Notes under the pieces: model-generated
Told to the model about the DNA's origin: nothing
Database searches by the model: none
The model's input: only the letters and a program-made list of their open reading frames with translations
Part shown: positions 27,117 to 37,158 of the stretch, piece by piece
How positions within the stretch are numbered: the first letter of the stretch is position 1
How the letters are laid out: each line of letters begins with the position of its first letter
NCBI GenBank assembly: GCA_017303555.1
Contig: JAFLCN010000006.1
Span: 62,001 to 126,000, forward strand
DNA: 64,000 nucleotides
Reading direction: 5' to 3'
From: Planctomycetota bacterium
GTDB lineage: Bacteria; Planctomycetota; Phycisphaerae; Phycisphaerales; UBA1924
Translations under genes and position numbers: made by a program

Positions 27117-28304
27117 GTGACAAGGGTTTCGGTCAAGCCAGAACTCCTCCGCTGGGCCCGTGAACGTTCGGGCAAGGCCGAGTCCGCGCTCACAGAAAAG
27201 TTCTCCGCCTTTCCCGATTGGCTCAGCGGCAAGAAGTCTCCGACCTTCAAGCAACTCGAAGACTTCGCTCGGGCAACCTACACGCCCTTCGGCTTCTTCT
27301 TCCTCTCGCAGCCGCCGGTCGAAACTATCCCGATCCCCGACTTCCGCACCGTCGGCAGCGAGCGCCTCTCACACCCCTCGCCCGACCTGCTCGACACCAT
27401 CTATCTCTGCCAGCAACGCCAGGATTGGTACCGCCAGAACGCGCTCGTGCTCGGTGAAGCACCACTCGACTTCATCGAGTCCGCCACAGTGCAAAGCGAT
27501 GTCGTGGCAACCGCTGCACGCATCCGCAATGCCATCGGATTTGATCTGAACGCCCGCGCCGAGGCCGCCACCTTCATTGAAGCCCTCCGCATGATGATCG
27601 ACGCCGCCGACCGCGCGGGCATTCTCGTCATGACCAGCGGCATCGTCGGTCACAACACACACCGCCCCCTCGACACCGCCGAGTTCCGGGGTTTCGCCCT
27701 TGCCGACGACCTCGCCCCGCTCATCTTCATCAACGGCGCCGACACCAAGTCGGGCCAGATGTTCACCCTCGCCCACGAGTTGGCCCACCTCTGGCTCGGC
27801 GAGTCGGGCGTCTCCGATGCCACCCCGGCATCGTCCGTTCCCGCTCGCGCGAGCGTCGAACGCTGGTGCAACGCCGTCGCCGCCGAGATGCTCGTGCCGT
27901 TGGATGGCTTTCGCCGTTCGTACAGCAGGCTCGCCGATCTGCGGAAGGAGATGCACCGCCTCAGCCGGCAGTACAAGGTCAGCACGCTCGTGATTCTCCG
28001 CCGGATGCTCGACGCGGGTGGCCTCACCCGCGATGCGTTCCAGGCGGCCTTTGATGCCGAACTCAGGCATCTCCGCGCCGAACTGGCGAAGAGAAAAGAG
28101 AAAAGCAAAGGCGGCGATCCCTACGCAACCGGGCGGGTGCGAGTCAGCCCGCGATTCGGAAGAGCCATCATTGCCGCCACTTGGGAAGGCAGAGCCACCT
28201 TCACCGAAGCCTCGCGCCTGCTCGGGTTCAAGAACGTGAAGTCGATCGAGCGCTTCGGCGAGGAACTGGGTATGGCCGCCTATCTCAGTGGGGGGGCGGT
28301 CTGA
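27117..28304 (+). CDS. ImmA/IrrE-family metallopeptidase with N-terminal helical region
   Basis: 395 residues from the GTG at 27117, with GGGAG 7 bp upstream. The N-terminal part (VSVKPELLRWARERSGKAES to SPTFKQLEDFARA) resembles the degenerate HTH found in COG2856 proteins. The zinc-site helix FTLAHELAHLWLG carries HELAH at residues 220-224, and RWCNAVAAEMLVP supplies the third ligand region. The C-terminal part is basic with a possible DNA-contact helix (FTEASRLLGFKNVKSIERFG). It overlaps the next gene by 1 bp. Such peptidases cleave repressors or act with PIN-type partners; here it sits between hsdM and hsdS, so it probably belongs to the defence locus. Confidence 0.88.
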   Translation: MTRVSVKPELLRWARERSGKAESALTEKFSAFPDWLSGKKSPTFKQLEDFARATYTPFGFFFLSQPPVETIPIPDFRTVGSERLSHPSPDLLDTIYLCQQRQDWYRQNALVLGEAPLDFIESATVQSDVVATAARIRNAIGFDLNARAEAATFIEALRMMIDAADRAGILVMTSGIVGHNTHRPLDTAEFRGFALADDLAPLIFINGADTKSGQMFTLAHELAHLWLGESGVSDATPASSVPARASVERWCNAVAAEMLVPLDGFRRSYSRLADLRKEMHRLSRQYKVSTLVILRRMLDAGGLTRDAFQAAFDAELRHLRAELAKRKEKSKGGDPYATGRVRVSPRFGRAIIAATWEGRATFTEASRLLGFKNVKSIERFGEELGMAAYLSGGAV

Positions 28305-28815
28305 TGGCCTACCTGCTCGACACCGGCGTGTTCATCGAGGCCAAGCGCCGCTTCTACGGCCTGGACTTCGTTCCCGGCTATTGGGATTGGCTGATGCGCG
28401 AGGCTCAGGCGGGCACGCTCCGTTCCATCGAACGCGTCGCGGACGAGATCGACGTGCAAGCGGATGAACTGAGCGAATGGGCCGCCAACCTGCCCGACGA
28501 GTTCTTTCTTCGTCCAGACAAGTTCTTTAGCGACGCATTCCAACGGGTCAGTCAGTGGGCTTTGAGTTCCGGTTTCCGCGCCGCTGCGTACAGCGAGTTT
28601 CTCGACGTCGCCGATTCCTATCTCGTGGCGCAGGCTCTCGCCGGCGGGCACACCGTCGTCACGCTGGAGAAGCCCGCAACCTCGCCGAGCAAGAAGAAGA
28701 TCAAAGTCCCCGACGCGTGCGCTGGCGTCGGTGTGAAGTGCATCACCCCGTATGCCATGATGCGGCTTCAGGGTGTGCGACTTGTGCTAGCACCAACGGC
28801 GGGCGGTGGGGCGTG

Positions 28816-28816
<1 letters not shown>
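28304..28816 (+). CDS. DUF4411-type PIN-like protein, partner of the ImmA/IrrE peptidase
   Basis: 170 residues. MAYLLDTGVFIEAKRRFYGL gives the first acidic residue (D6) of a PIN-like fold. ADEIDVQADELSEWA and DVADSYLVAQALAGGHTVVT give the further acidic residues, and VTLEKPATSPSKKKIKVPDA is characteristic of DUF4411. Start and stop overlap both neighbours by one base (TGATG), so translation is coupled. The pair looks like a toxin-antitoxin-type unit. RNase activity is inferred from the fold, not shown. Confidence 0.82.
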
Positions 28817-30083
<1,267 letters not shown>

Positions 30084-30087
<4 letters not shown>

Positions 30088-30986
30088 TCATGTTCCCGAT
30101 CATCCGAGTCACGCAACCTCAGGACGCTCCGGAGCCTCTGGGCACGAAACGGAAGTACTGGTTCAAGGACGATTCAGGTCAGGAGATGCTCTTCAAGGCG
30201 GAAGAGCGCGGCTATGGCGAGGACTGGTCGGAGAAGATTGCCTGCGAACTTGCTGCTCTGTTGGGTATTCCGCATGTGCACTACGAAATGGCACGGGACG
30301 TGAATTCGGATCAGCCGGGCGTGGTCTGCGCTCAGATTCGGCAGCCCGGGGAAGCGCTGGTCCATGGCAACACGCTGCTTCAGTTGATCGACCCGGAGTA
30401 CCCCAAAACCAAACTTCGCGTGCCCGAGCACACAGTCTCGGCTGTGTACAGCGTGATTCGTGCGCTCAAGCCCCCGCTGCCCCACTGGTCGGCCAATGTG
30501 CCGACAGGTATGACCACTGGTGTTGAGGTCTTTGTCGGCTATTTGATGCTTGATGCCTGGGTGGCAAATCAGGATCGTCATCACGAGAACTGGGCTGCAC
30601 TTTGGACTGGAGAGCAGCTGACGCTCGCCCCCTCGTACGATCACGGAGCCTGCCTCGCGCGAAACGTGAGCGATGAGGAAAAGAAGGAACGTCTTATCAC
30701 GAAAGACGCGGGTTATAGCGTCGCGACTTTCGCGGGCCGCGCTGGATCGCGCCTGTTCAATCTCGCCACCGACACTCGGCCGCTCTCCGCACTCGAGGCG
30801 TTTCGCCAGTTCTCCGCCCCGGTCGCCCAGGCGGCGGACGCTTGGAAAGACCGGCTTCGAGCCATCGACCAATCTGTCATGGAAGGGGTGCTGGATCGGG
30901 TGCCCCCAGACCGACTTTCCCGCGTGTGCCGAGACTTCACCCTACGGTTACTCTTAGAGAATCAGAAAAGGATTCTCGATGCGTAA
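30084..30986 (+). CDS. HipA-like (HipA/CtkA-type) protein kinase domain
   Basis: 300 residues from the ATG at 30084, overlapping hsdS by ATGA. The N-lobe has KRKYWFKDDSGQEMLFKAEE (a candidate ATP-binding Lys) and SEKIACELAALLGIPHVHYE. The catalytic loop is NQDRHHENW with D164 and N169, and the metal-binding motif PSYDHGACLA has D186. It is shorter than HipA (about 440) and lacks HipA's N-subdomain, which instead seems to occur in the next gene. A TTG at 30078 would add two residues. No HipB-type HTH antitoxin is adjacent. Ser/Thr kinase activity in the R-M locus is inferred. Confidence 0.8.
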
Positions 30987-30998
30987 GAAAGGAGTTCG

Positions 30999-31775
30999 AT
31001 GAATCGGCTGTTCGTGGCGTGGCGCTCGGAAGGGCCCGCCGAAAACGGAGCAACGGGTGGTTGGGGGCCTGTCGGCGTGCTGGAGCGCACACCCGCGGGT
31101 GGTTATCGCTTTGCCTACACACACGGCGCCCGAACGGTCGCCGGATTTCATCCGTTCCCCGGCATGGCCGATTTGAAGGCGGTATACGAATCGGACGAGC
31201 TGTTCCCGATGTTCAGCAACCGGCTGATGAATTCCCGACGGCCAGAATACAAGCCATCGCTCGTATGGAGTGGGTTCGATCCCGACAATCCTCCCGACCC
31301 GATCGCCCTGCTGGGCGTCACGGAAGGACTGCGTCAAACGGATTCGTTGGAAGTGTTCCCATGCCCGGCGCCCGATGGAAACGGTTGTTTCGTGAACAAA
31401 TTCTTTCTGCACGGTGTTCGTTATGTGCCACCTGCGGCCATCGAGCGGATCGGCCGACTCAGCGTTGGCGATCCATTGGTTTTGATGTTTGATGATTTCA
31501 ACAAGCACGATCCGATGGCGGTCGCGGTGCGGACTGACGACGCGGAGGGGCGATTTATGATCGGATACGTGCCCCGCTATCTTGCTTACGACGTCCGATT
31601 GTTGTGCTCGAATTGTCACCCGGACTTTATTGAACTACGCGTTGAGCGCGTGAATCACACTGCTCCGTTTCAGCAGCGCCTGCTTTGTCGGATGAACTCC
31701 TGCTGGCCGACGAACTTCGAACCTTGCTCCGGCGAAGCGTTCCAGACAATCGTTCCTGATGCTGTCTCTCATTGA
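30999..31775 (+). CDS. HIRAN-domain protein with HipA-N-like N-terminal half
   Basis: 258 residues, with AAAGGAG upstream of the ATG. The N half (GGWGPVGVLERTPAGGYRFA, DELFPMFSNRLMNSRRPEY) resembles the N-subdomain of HipA proteins. The C half is HIRAN-like: VNKFFLHGVRYVPPAAIERI, LSVGDPLVLMFDDFNKHDPM, AVAVRT and RFMIGYVPRYLAYDV. HIRAN domains bind DNA ends or damaged DNA in HLTF/Rad5-type proteins. The gene is 12 bp after the kinase gene and 9 bp before hsdR. A split kinase/HIRAN pair that couples DNA state to phosphorylation is an inference. Confidence 0.75.
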   Translation: MNRLFVAWRSEGPAENGATGGWGPVGVLERTPAGGYRFAYTHGARTVAGFHPFPGMADLKAVYESDELFPMFSNRLMNSRRPEYKPSLVWSGFDPDNPPDPIALLGVTEGLRQTDSLEVFPCPAPDGNGCFVNKFFLHGVRYVPPAAIERIGRLSVGDPLVLMFDDFNKHDPMAVAVRTDDAEGRFMIGYVPRYLAYDVRLLCSNCHPDFIELRVERVNHTAPFQQRLLCRMNSCWPTNFEPCSGEAFQTIVPDAVSH

Positions 31776-31784
31776 TGTGAGCGA

Positions 31785-34700
31785 ATGATGCACGAACGCG
31801 ACGTTGAATCCGGCGCGCTCGGCATGCTCCAGTCTTTGGGATATGCGCTCCGCCACGGTCCGGAACTCGGGCCGGAAGCGCCGGGTGCCGAGCGTTTGTC
31901 GCACGAGCAGGTTGTTCTTGTCGAGCGGGTGAATAAGTGCGTTGCGAAGCTCAATCCGCATCTTTCACGAGTCGAAGTAGAGCAGGTTGTACGGTCTGTC
32001 ACGCGCCCACCAACCATGCCGACGCTTGTTGAAGCGAATCGGTGGATGCAGAATCTGCTGACGGCGGGGGTCCCTGTCGAACATCGGGATAAGGCGACGG
32101 GAGAGCTGCGAGGGGTTCAAGCCCGCATCATCGATTTCGACGATGCTCGCATGAACGACTTCGTCGCCGTGCAGCAATTGACGGTGCTTGGTCAGGGCGG
32201 AAAGTCGATTCGCGCCGACCTGGTGTTGTATATCAACGGCCTGCCGCTGGTCGTCATCGAACTGAAGGACCCGGCTGATCCGCAGGCGACACTGGGCACG
32301 GCGATTGACCAATTGCGCGGGTATGTTCGTGCCGCGCCGGACTTGTTCGTGCCGAATGTGATGCTGGTCGCGTCGGACGGTTTGCTCACGCGGGTGGGGT
32401 CGATCACGAGCGGGCCGCAGCGGTTTATGCCGTGGAGACCGGCCGCGGGTGGAATGCCATCCCTTGAATCGCTCATCAGGGAGTTGCTCGAACCCCGCGC
32501 ATTGCTGGATTACCTGCGGTCGTGCGTCGTGTTTGAAGAGGATGAGCGCGGCAACATCACCAAGAAGATCGCGGGGTATCACCAGTTCCGCGCCGTGCGG
32601 AAGGCTCGTGCGAGCGTGCTCGCGGCACTGAAGCCGCCGGTCGGTATCAACACGGGCGAGGATGCGGGCAAAGGCGGTGTGATCTGGCACACGCAGGGCT
32701 CGGGCAAGAGCCTGACCATGCTCATGCTCGCGGGCTCATTGATCCGCGAACCGGCGATGGCCAACCCGACGATTGTCATCGTCACCGACCGCAACGACCT
32801 GGACGATCAGCTCTTTGGCACCTTTGCGATGGGGCGATCGCTCCTGCGGCAGGATCCGGTGCAGGCGACCAGCCGGGCGCAACTCAAGGAATTGCTCGAT
32901 CGCGCTTCGGGTGGCGTGGTATTCACCACGATTCACAAGTTTGCGGAAGAACACGGCGAGATCAGCCCGCGGGCCAATATCGTGGTGATGGCCGACGAAG
33001 CGCACCGCAGCCAGTACGGGTTTGTGGATGGCGGGGCGAAGTGGATGCGTGATGCTTTACCCAACGCAACATTTGTTGGGTTCACGGGCACGCCGATCAA
33101 CCGGGACGACAAGAGCACGCCGCGGGTGTTTGGGGCGTACGCGGATGTGTACGACATTCGCCAGGCGGTGGAGGACGGGGCAACGGTCCCGATCTACTAC
33201 GAGCCGCGGGTGGTCAAGCTCACGGTCGATGAGAAGGGTGCGGAGCAGGCGGAGCAGCAGCTTGCGGCGGTGACGAAGGCGGATGCATCGGGCGAGGAAG
33301 CGGACGAAAGCGTGCGTATTCCGCTGGAGGCGTTGGTCGGTGCGCCGGAGCGGGTGAAGCAAGTTGCCGCGTTCATTGTGGAACACTGGGAGAAGCGGCG
33401 GGGCGCGATGGAAGGTAAGGCCATGGTGGTGACCATGAGCCGGGATATTGCCGCACGGCTGTATGAGGAGATCAAGGCGCTGCGACCCCAGTGGCACGAC
33501 AGCGACGAGTCAAAGGGCGTGATAAAGGTGGTCGTGACGGGCGGGCCGGATGATCCGGAGCCGCTTCGATCGCACGTGCGGAGCAAGGCGCAGCGGAAGG
33601 CGCTCGCGGACCGCTTCAAGGACCCGGCGGATGAGTTTCGTCTCGCAATCGTCGTGGATATGTGGTTGACGGGGTTTGATGTGCCGTGCGCGCACACGAT
33701 GTATCTCGACAAGCCGCTCGCCGGGCACAACCTGATGCAGGCGATCGCTCGCGTGAACCGTGTTTATGGGGACAAGCCGGGCGGGCTGGTTGTGGACATG
33801 CTGGGTCTGGCGGACCAACTCGCAGATGCGCTGGCGACGTATGCGCAGGCGACCGGCGAGGATGAAGAGCCGATCCGCAAGATCCAGGACGAGGCTGTGC
33901 CCGCGATGCGGGCAGCGTTCGAGAAACTAGCCGGGTTTTTCCACGGGTTTGATTACAAGGCCGCGCTGACGGCGGAGCCTAAGTCGGTACTTGCGGTCTA
34001 CCTCGGTGCGGCGGATTATGTCTTTGGTCAGGATGACGGGTGGAAGCGGTATCGAACGCTGGTAAAGGAGTTGTCGACGGCGTTTGCGCTTGCGGTGCCG
34101 CGGAAGGAGGCGGAGGCGATTGCTCCGCATCTGGCGTTCTTCCAGCGGCTGGTGGCGATGATTCGCAAGAGGCTTGCCGATGAGCGTGGGCCTTCGGGCG
34201 GAACGGGCGGCACCGACATTGATCTTGCGGTGCGGCAGGTCATTGGCGGGGCCGTGGATGCGGGGGATGTGATTGATCTGTTTGCCGCGGCGGGGTTGGA
34301 CGCGGCGCGGCTCGACATTCTGTCGGAGGACTTTCTGCAGCGCGTGTCCGCGCTGGAGCAGAAAAACGTTGCGCTCGAGACGCTTCGGAAGCTGCTGAAC
34401 GATCAGATCAAGATCACGGAGCGCAAGAACCTGGTGCAGAGCCAGAAATTCCGCGAGGCGCTTGAGAAGGCGATGCTGCGGTACACGAACAAGCAGATCA
34501 CGACGGCGGAGATGATCGCGCAGTTGCTTGAACTGGCCAAGTGGGTGCGGGATGCACAGACGCGCGGTCAGGAACTTGATCTGAATGACGACGAGGTTGC
34601 GTTCTATGACGCGCTCGCGGAGAACGGGTCGGCGAAGAGTGTCATGAAGTCCGACCAACTGCGACTGATGGCGCGCGAATTGGCCGAGATGGTCAAGAAG

Positions 34701-34865
34701 CTGCCGAAGCTGGATTGGACGCAACGGGAGTCCGTGCGGGCTGACTTGCGGCGGAAGGTGCGGCGGCTTTTGGCGATGTATGGATATCCACCGGATTTGT
34801 CGGAGGATGCGACGCAGTTGGTGTTGAAGCAGGCGGAGCTTTCGACGGATGCCGCGGCGGAATAG
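31785..34865 (+). CDS. hsdR: Type I restriction endonuclease subunit HsdR
   Basis: 1,026 residues. The N-terminal nuclease has RADLVLYINGLPLVVIELKD (residues about 143-162, PD-(D/E)xK). The motor has Walker A HTQGSGKSLTMLM (near 301), DEAH at about 404-407 (MADEAHRSQYG), VGFTGTPI, VVDMWLTGFDVPCAHTMYLD and the arginine-finger region QAIARVNRVYG. A helical C-terminal domain (DQIKITERKNLVQSQKFREA onward) contacts HsdM. It is full length with no visible lesion. It is the last gene of the island, followed by repeat-rich DNA without a clear terminator. Confidence 0.96.
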   Translation: MMHERDVESGALGMLQSLGYALRHGPELGPEAPGAERLSHEQVVLVERVNKCVAKLNPHLSRVEVEQVVRSVTRPPTMPTLVEANRWMQNLLTAGVPVEHRDKATGELRGVQARIIDFDDARMNDFVAVQQLTVLGQGGKSIRADLVLYINGLPLVVIELKDPADPQATLGTAIDQLRGYVRAAPDLFVPNVMLVASDGLLTRVGSITSGPQRFMPWRPAAGGMPSLESLIRELLEPRALLDYLRSCVVFEEDERGNITKKIAGYHQFRAVRKARASVLAALKPPVGINTGEDAGKGGVIWHTQGSGKSLTMLMLAGSLIREPAMANPTIVIVTDRNDLDDQLFGTFAMGRSLLRQDPVQATSRAQLKELLDRASGGVVFTTIHKFAEEHGEISPRANIVVMADEAHRSQYGFVDGGAKWMRDALPNATFVGFTGTPINRDDKSTPRVFGAYADVYDIRQAVEDGATVPIYYEPRVVKLTVDEKGAEQAEQQLAAVTKADASGEEADESVRIPLEALVGAPERVKQVAAFIVEHWEKRRGAMEGKAMVVTMSRDIAARLYEEIKALRPQWHDSDESKGVIKVVVTGGPDDPEPLRSHVRSKAQRKALADRFKDPADEFRLAIVVDMWLTGFDVPCAHTMYLDKPLAGHNLMQAIARVNRVYGDKPGGLVVDMLGLADQLADALATYAQATGEDEEPIRKIQDEAVPAMRAAFEKLAGFFHGFDYKAALTAEPKSVLAVYLGAADYVFGQDDGWKRYRTLVKELSTAFALAVPRKEAEAIAPHLAFFQRLVAMIRKRLADERGPSGGTGGTDIDLAVRQVIGGAVDAGDVIDLFAAAGLDAARLDILSEDFLQRVSALEQKNVALETLRKLLNDQIKITERKNLVQSQKFREALEKAMLRYTNKQITTAEMIAQLLELAKWVRDAQTRGQELDLNDDEVAFYDALAENGSAKSVMKSDQLRLMARELAEMVKKLPKLDWTQRESVRADLRRKVRRLLAMYGYPPDLSEDATQLVLKQAELSTDAAAE

Positions 34866-34931
34866 CTCAAGGCAAACTTGGTTTGTGTCGCTCCCGCGAC
34901 AGGGATTCAGGAAGGGGATTTTGAGCGGGGG

Positions 34932-35018
34932 GCGGAATTTCGGATTTCGGATTTCGGATTTCGGATTGCGGAATGGGGAGTTCAAATTTCGGATTTCGGA
35001 TTGCGGATTTCGGAATCG
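34932..35018 (+). repeat. GGATTTCG microsatellite-like repeat block downstream of hsdR
   Basis: At least eight 7-8 nt units GGATTTC or GGATTGC(G) in two runs (34932-34971, 34985-35018). The same type of units occurs at 24407-24440 and 24667-24694 before hsdM, and at 36299-36366. The surrounding 34866-35230 contains no gene; GCCGGCCGATGGCTGATTGC near 35069 recalls the CTGATGGCTGAT units near 24740. Confidence 0.85.
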
Positions 35019-35230
35019 AGAGAGCAAAGGCCGGCGGCCGCGAGCTGATCGCTTGTTCGGATTGGTTGCCGGCCGATGGCTGATTGCCCAGGGCTTTCTG
35101 CTGCTCATAAGCATCTGTAAAACAAGCAGTTGCCGAATGTTTGTTTTTCCGCTTGCGTAGACGTACGAAATCTGTTAGGATACCCTTGCGGCGCTTCCCG
35201 TCCCGTCCTTCCTGCTACAGGAACTTCAAC

Positions 35231-36283
35231 ATGCTTCCCGAAACCGATCTGCGCGGCGGCTCTGTTCACACGTCGGAGCTTTCAGATCCGGCGGTTCCGG
35301 ACTCGAGGTTGGCTTCAAAGGTGGCTTCAAAGTTGGCTTCAGAGGTGGCCTCAAAGTTGGCTCCGAATTTGGCTTTGGCGGCGGGGGCTGAATCCGAATC
35401 GAGCGGTGGGGCGGCGGTTGCGGCTCGCAAGGGGCGTTCGGCTCCGTTGATTGATGTGCTGGGGCTGCCGCTGGATGCGGAGGGCGAGTTGCGGCCGGGG
35501 TGGACGCGTGAGATGGTGTATGAGCTTGGGGTGGCGAAGTGTGCGTTGCGTTCGATGGCGATGTTTGATGGGATTGCGCCGAGTCGGCGGGAGTTTCAGC
35601 TTGTTGTGCCGCACGAGCGGGTGTATCGCTTGTATTACGGGGGGTACACGCGGTTTGTGGAGAGCAGCGGGTACAGGCTGTCGGCGGAGCGGCAAACGGT
35701 GGAGGCGCTTGCTCGGCGGCGGGCGGTTTGGGATGCGGAGAAAAAGAGGAAGGCGGAAAAGCTGGCGCGGCGTGCCGCGGGGCGGATGGCTGTTGCGGGT
35801 CGGGTGAGTGGGCTGGTGGGTGGGCTGAGGGTTGGGCGGGTAGGTGGGCCGGGGGTTGATGGGGAGTTGGCTCCGATGGCTGATCCGGTACTTGTTTTGG
35901 CGGGTGATTCGGGTGTGGCTCCGATTTCGGGTGCGGTCGAGCCGGAGGAAAAGACCAAGCGCGAGCCGGTCTATGGAGCGCGGCTCGAAGGCTGCGACAT
36001 GGTGCACGCTCCGACGAATGAGCAGGGGGTGGTGCTGCTCTTTGGGATGCTCGCCCGCAAGCTCGGGTTCCTCATCGAAATGGTGCAGACGGGCTATCCG
36101 GATTGCGAGGCGAAGCGGATGGGGGCGGATGGCAAGCTGCGGAAGGTGCGGATCGAGTTTGAGTTTTTGAGCAGCCGGTTTGATCACAACCCGGATGAGT
36201 GCGATTTGATTGTGTGCTGGGAAGATGATGCGAATCCGACGGAGCTGGAGGTGTTGGAGCTCAAGAGGCATGTGGGGAGGTGA
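35231..36283 (+). CDS. Unknown protein with conserved C-terminal nuclease-like domain
   Basis: 350 residues from the ATG at 35231, with AGGAA upstream. The N-terminus is low complexity, with the repeat LASKVASKLASEVASKLAPN. The middle has a helix-rich block (LRPGWTREMVYELGVAKCAL), a VPHERVYRLYYGGYTRFVE segment and an Arg/Lys-rich linker. The C-terminal 100 residues (NEQGVVLLFGMLARKLGFLI, TGYPDCEAKR, RKVRIEFEFLSSRFDHNPDE, CDLIVCWEDDANPTELEVLE) form a compact alpha/beta domain with P-D and E-x-E positions, reminiscent of PD-(D/E)xK nucleases. This is an inference, as I recognise no named family. It may belong to the neighbouring defence island. Confidence 0.65.
   Translation: MLPETDLRGGSVHTSELSDPAVPDSRLASKVASKLASEVASKLAPNLALAAGAESESSGGAAVAARKGRSAPLIDVLGLPLDAEGELRPGWTREMVYELGVAKCALRSMAMFDGIAPSRREFQLVVPHERVYRLYYGGYTRFVESSGYRLSAERQTVEALARRRAVWDAEKKRKAEKLARRAAGRMAVAGRVSGLVGGLRVGRVGGPGVDGELAPMADPVLVLAGDSGVAPISGAVEPEEKTKREPVYGARLEGCDMVHAPTNEQGVVLLFGMLARKLGFLIEMVQTGYPDCEAKRMGADGKLRKVRIEFEFLSSRFDHNPDECDLIVCWEDDANPTELEVLELKRHVGR
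35308..35379 (+). repeat. 12-bp tandem repeat inside the nuclease-like protein gene
   Basis: Six 12-nt units alternating GTTGGCTTCAAA and GGTGGCTTCAAA (a 24-nt higher order), decaying at the end. Being a multiple of three it keeps frame and encodes LASK/VASK tetrapeptides; copy-number change would alter linker length only. Confidence 0.85.
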
Positions 36284-36298
36284 GGTGGGGGGTGGGGG

Positions 36299-36366
36299 AT
36301 TTCCAATTTCGGATTTGGGATTTGGGATTTCGGATTGCGGATTGCGGATTGCGGATTTGGGAATTG
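36299..36366 (+). repeat. GGATTTCG/GGATTGC repeat block
   Basis: About nine units of GGATTTC, GGATTTGG, GGATTGC in tandem right after the nuclease-like gene. The rest of the 36284-36570 gap has G-rich, GGGACAC/CATGGGT-type imperfect repeats near 36428-36466 and no gene. Confidence 0.8.
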
Positions 36367-36570
36367 CACGCAGGTGGTGGAGTTGCAAGGGGTTGGGAGC
36401 TTGCGGGCGCGAGCTGGCGCGGCAGATAGGACTCATGGGACACATGGGTCTCATGGGACCCATTTGTTGCGGGGGAGGTTGGCGGGGCTGCCGCGGGAGT
36501 GGGCGGGTGGGTCGCGCGGGATGCTTGCGCGGGTGAGCGAAAAGTATTTTTGAAAAATGGCCGCAACCGT

Positions 36571-36616
36571 TGACGGTCTACGACGGTTGTAGTATCTTAC
36601 CTACGACAGCGGTAGT
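36571..36616 (+). promoter_or_regulatory. blaI-type promoter with two operator-like inverted repeats
   Basis: A -35 TTGACG (36571-36576) and a -10 TATCTT (36594-36599) are separated by exactly 17 bp. The spacer contains CTACGACGGTTGTAG (36579-36593), a 7-1-7 inverted repeat with one mismatch. A second similar 15-mer, CTACGACAGCGGTAG (36602-36616), overlaps the expected start of transcription. Both resemble BlaI/MecI operators. Autorepression by the adjacent BlaI protein is a strong inference. Confidence 0.75.
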
Positions 36617-36699
36617 AGAACGCTGCGGCCGGAGGCTGGAACCGGGGTCGAAACTGCGGGAGCGGGTTTCGGAACTGGATGTGGAAACGGATATCGATC

Positions 36700-37146
36700 A
36701 TGGCCAAGAAAGTACAAATCGAGTTGGGGGAAGCGGAGCTCGAGGTGATGCGGGCGCTTTGGGATCACGGGCCGCAGACGGTGCGGGATGTGATGCATCG
36801 GCTGCACGAGCGGGGGCGGACGGTGGCGTACACGACGGTTTTGACCTTTCTGACGCGTTTGGAGCAGAAGGGGGTCGTGGCCAGCGACAAGCGGGACCAG
36901 GCTTATGTGTATAAGAGCAAGATTTCACGACAGAGCGTGACGATGTCGCGCATCAAGGCGTTGGTGGACCAGCTCTACGACGGTGCGGCTGCGCCCATGC
37001 TGGCGCAGTTGATCGAGAACGAGCGGTTCACGCCGGACGAGATTTCGCATCTGCGGAAGTTGATTGATCATTTGGATACGGGCGCGGAATCGGGCGTGGA
37101 CGCCCGGAAGAACGCCGCGAAGAACGCCCCGAAGAACTCAAACTGA
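36700..37146 (+). CDS. BlaI/MecI-family transcriptional repressor
   Basis: 148 residues from the ATG at 36700. The winged helix is LGEAELEVMRALWDHGPQTV, DVMHRLHERGRTVAYTTVLT, FLTRLEQKGVV, with the wing DKRDQAYVYKSK. The dimerisation helices contain the usual cleavage zone (TMSRIKALVDQLYDGAAAPM), followed by LIENERFTPDEISHLRKLID. The tail is Ala/Asn/Lys-rich. The M56 protease gene follows after 12 bp, the standard BlaI-BlaR1-like pair, and two operator-like repeats lie upstream. Confidence 0.93.
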   Translation: MAKKVQIELGEAELEVMRALWDHGPQTVRDVMHRLHERGRTVAYTTVLTFLTRLEQKGVVASDKRDQAYVYKSKISRQSVTMSRIKALVDQLYDGAAAPMLAQLIENERFTPDEISHLRKLIDHLDTGAESGVDARKNAAKNAPKNSN

Positions 37147-37158
37147 AAGGCCCGTGCA

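Noticed and set aside
34932..35018. CRISPR-like look of the GGATTTCG blocks and CACAGAGG blocks
   Set aside because: Units are only 7-9 nt, contiguous or nearly so, without constant-length unique spacers, and no cas genes occur in the window.
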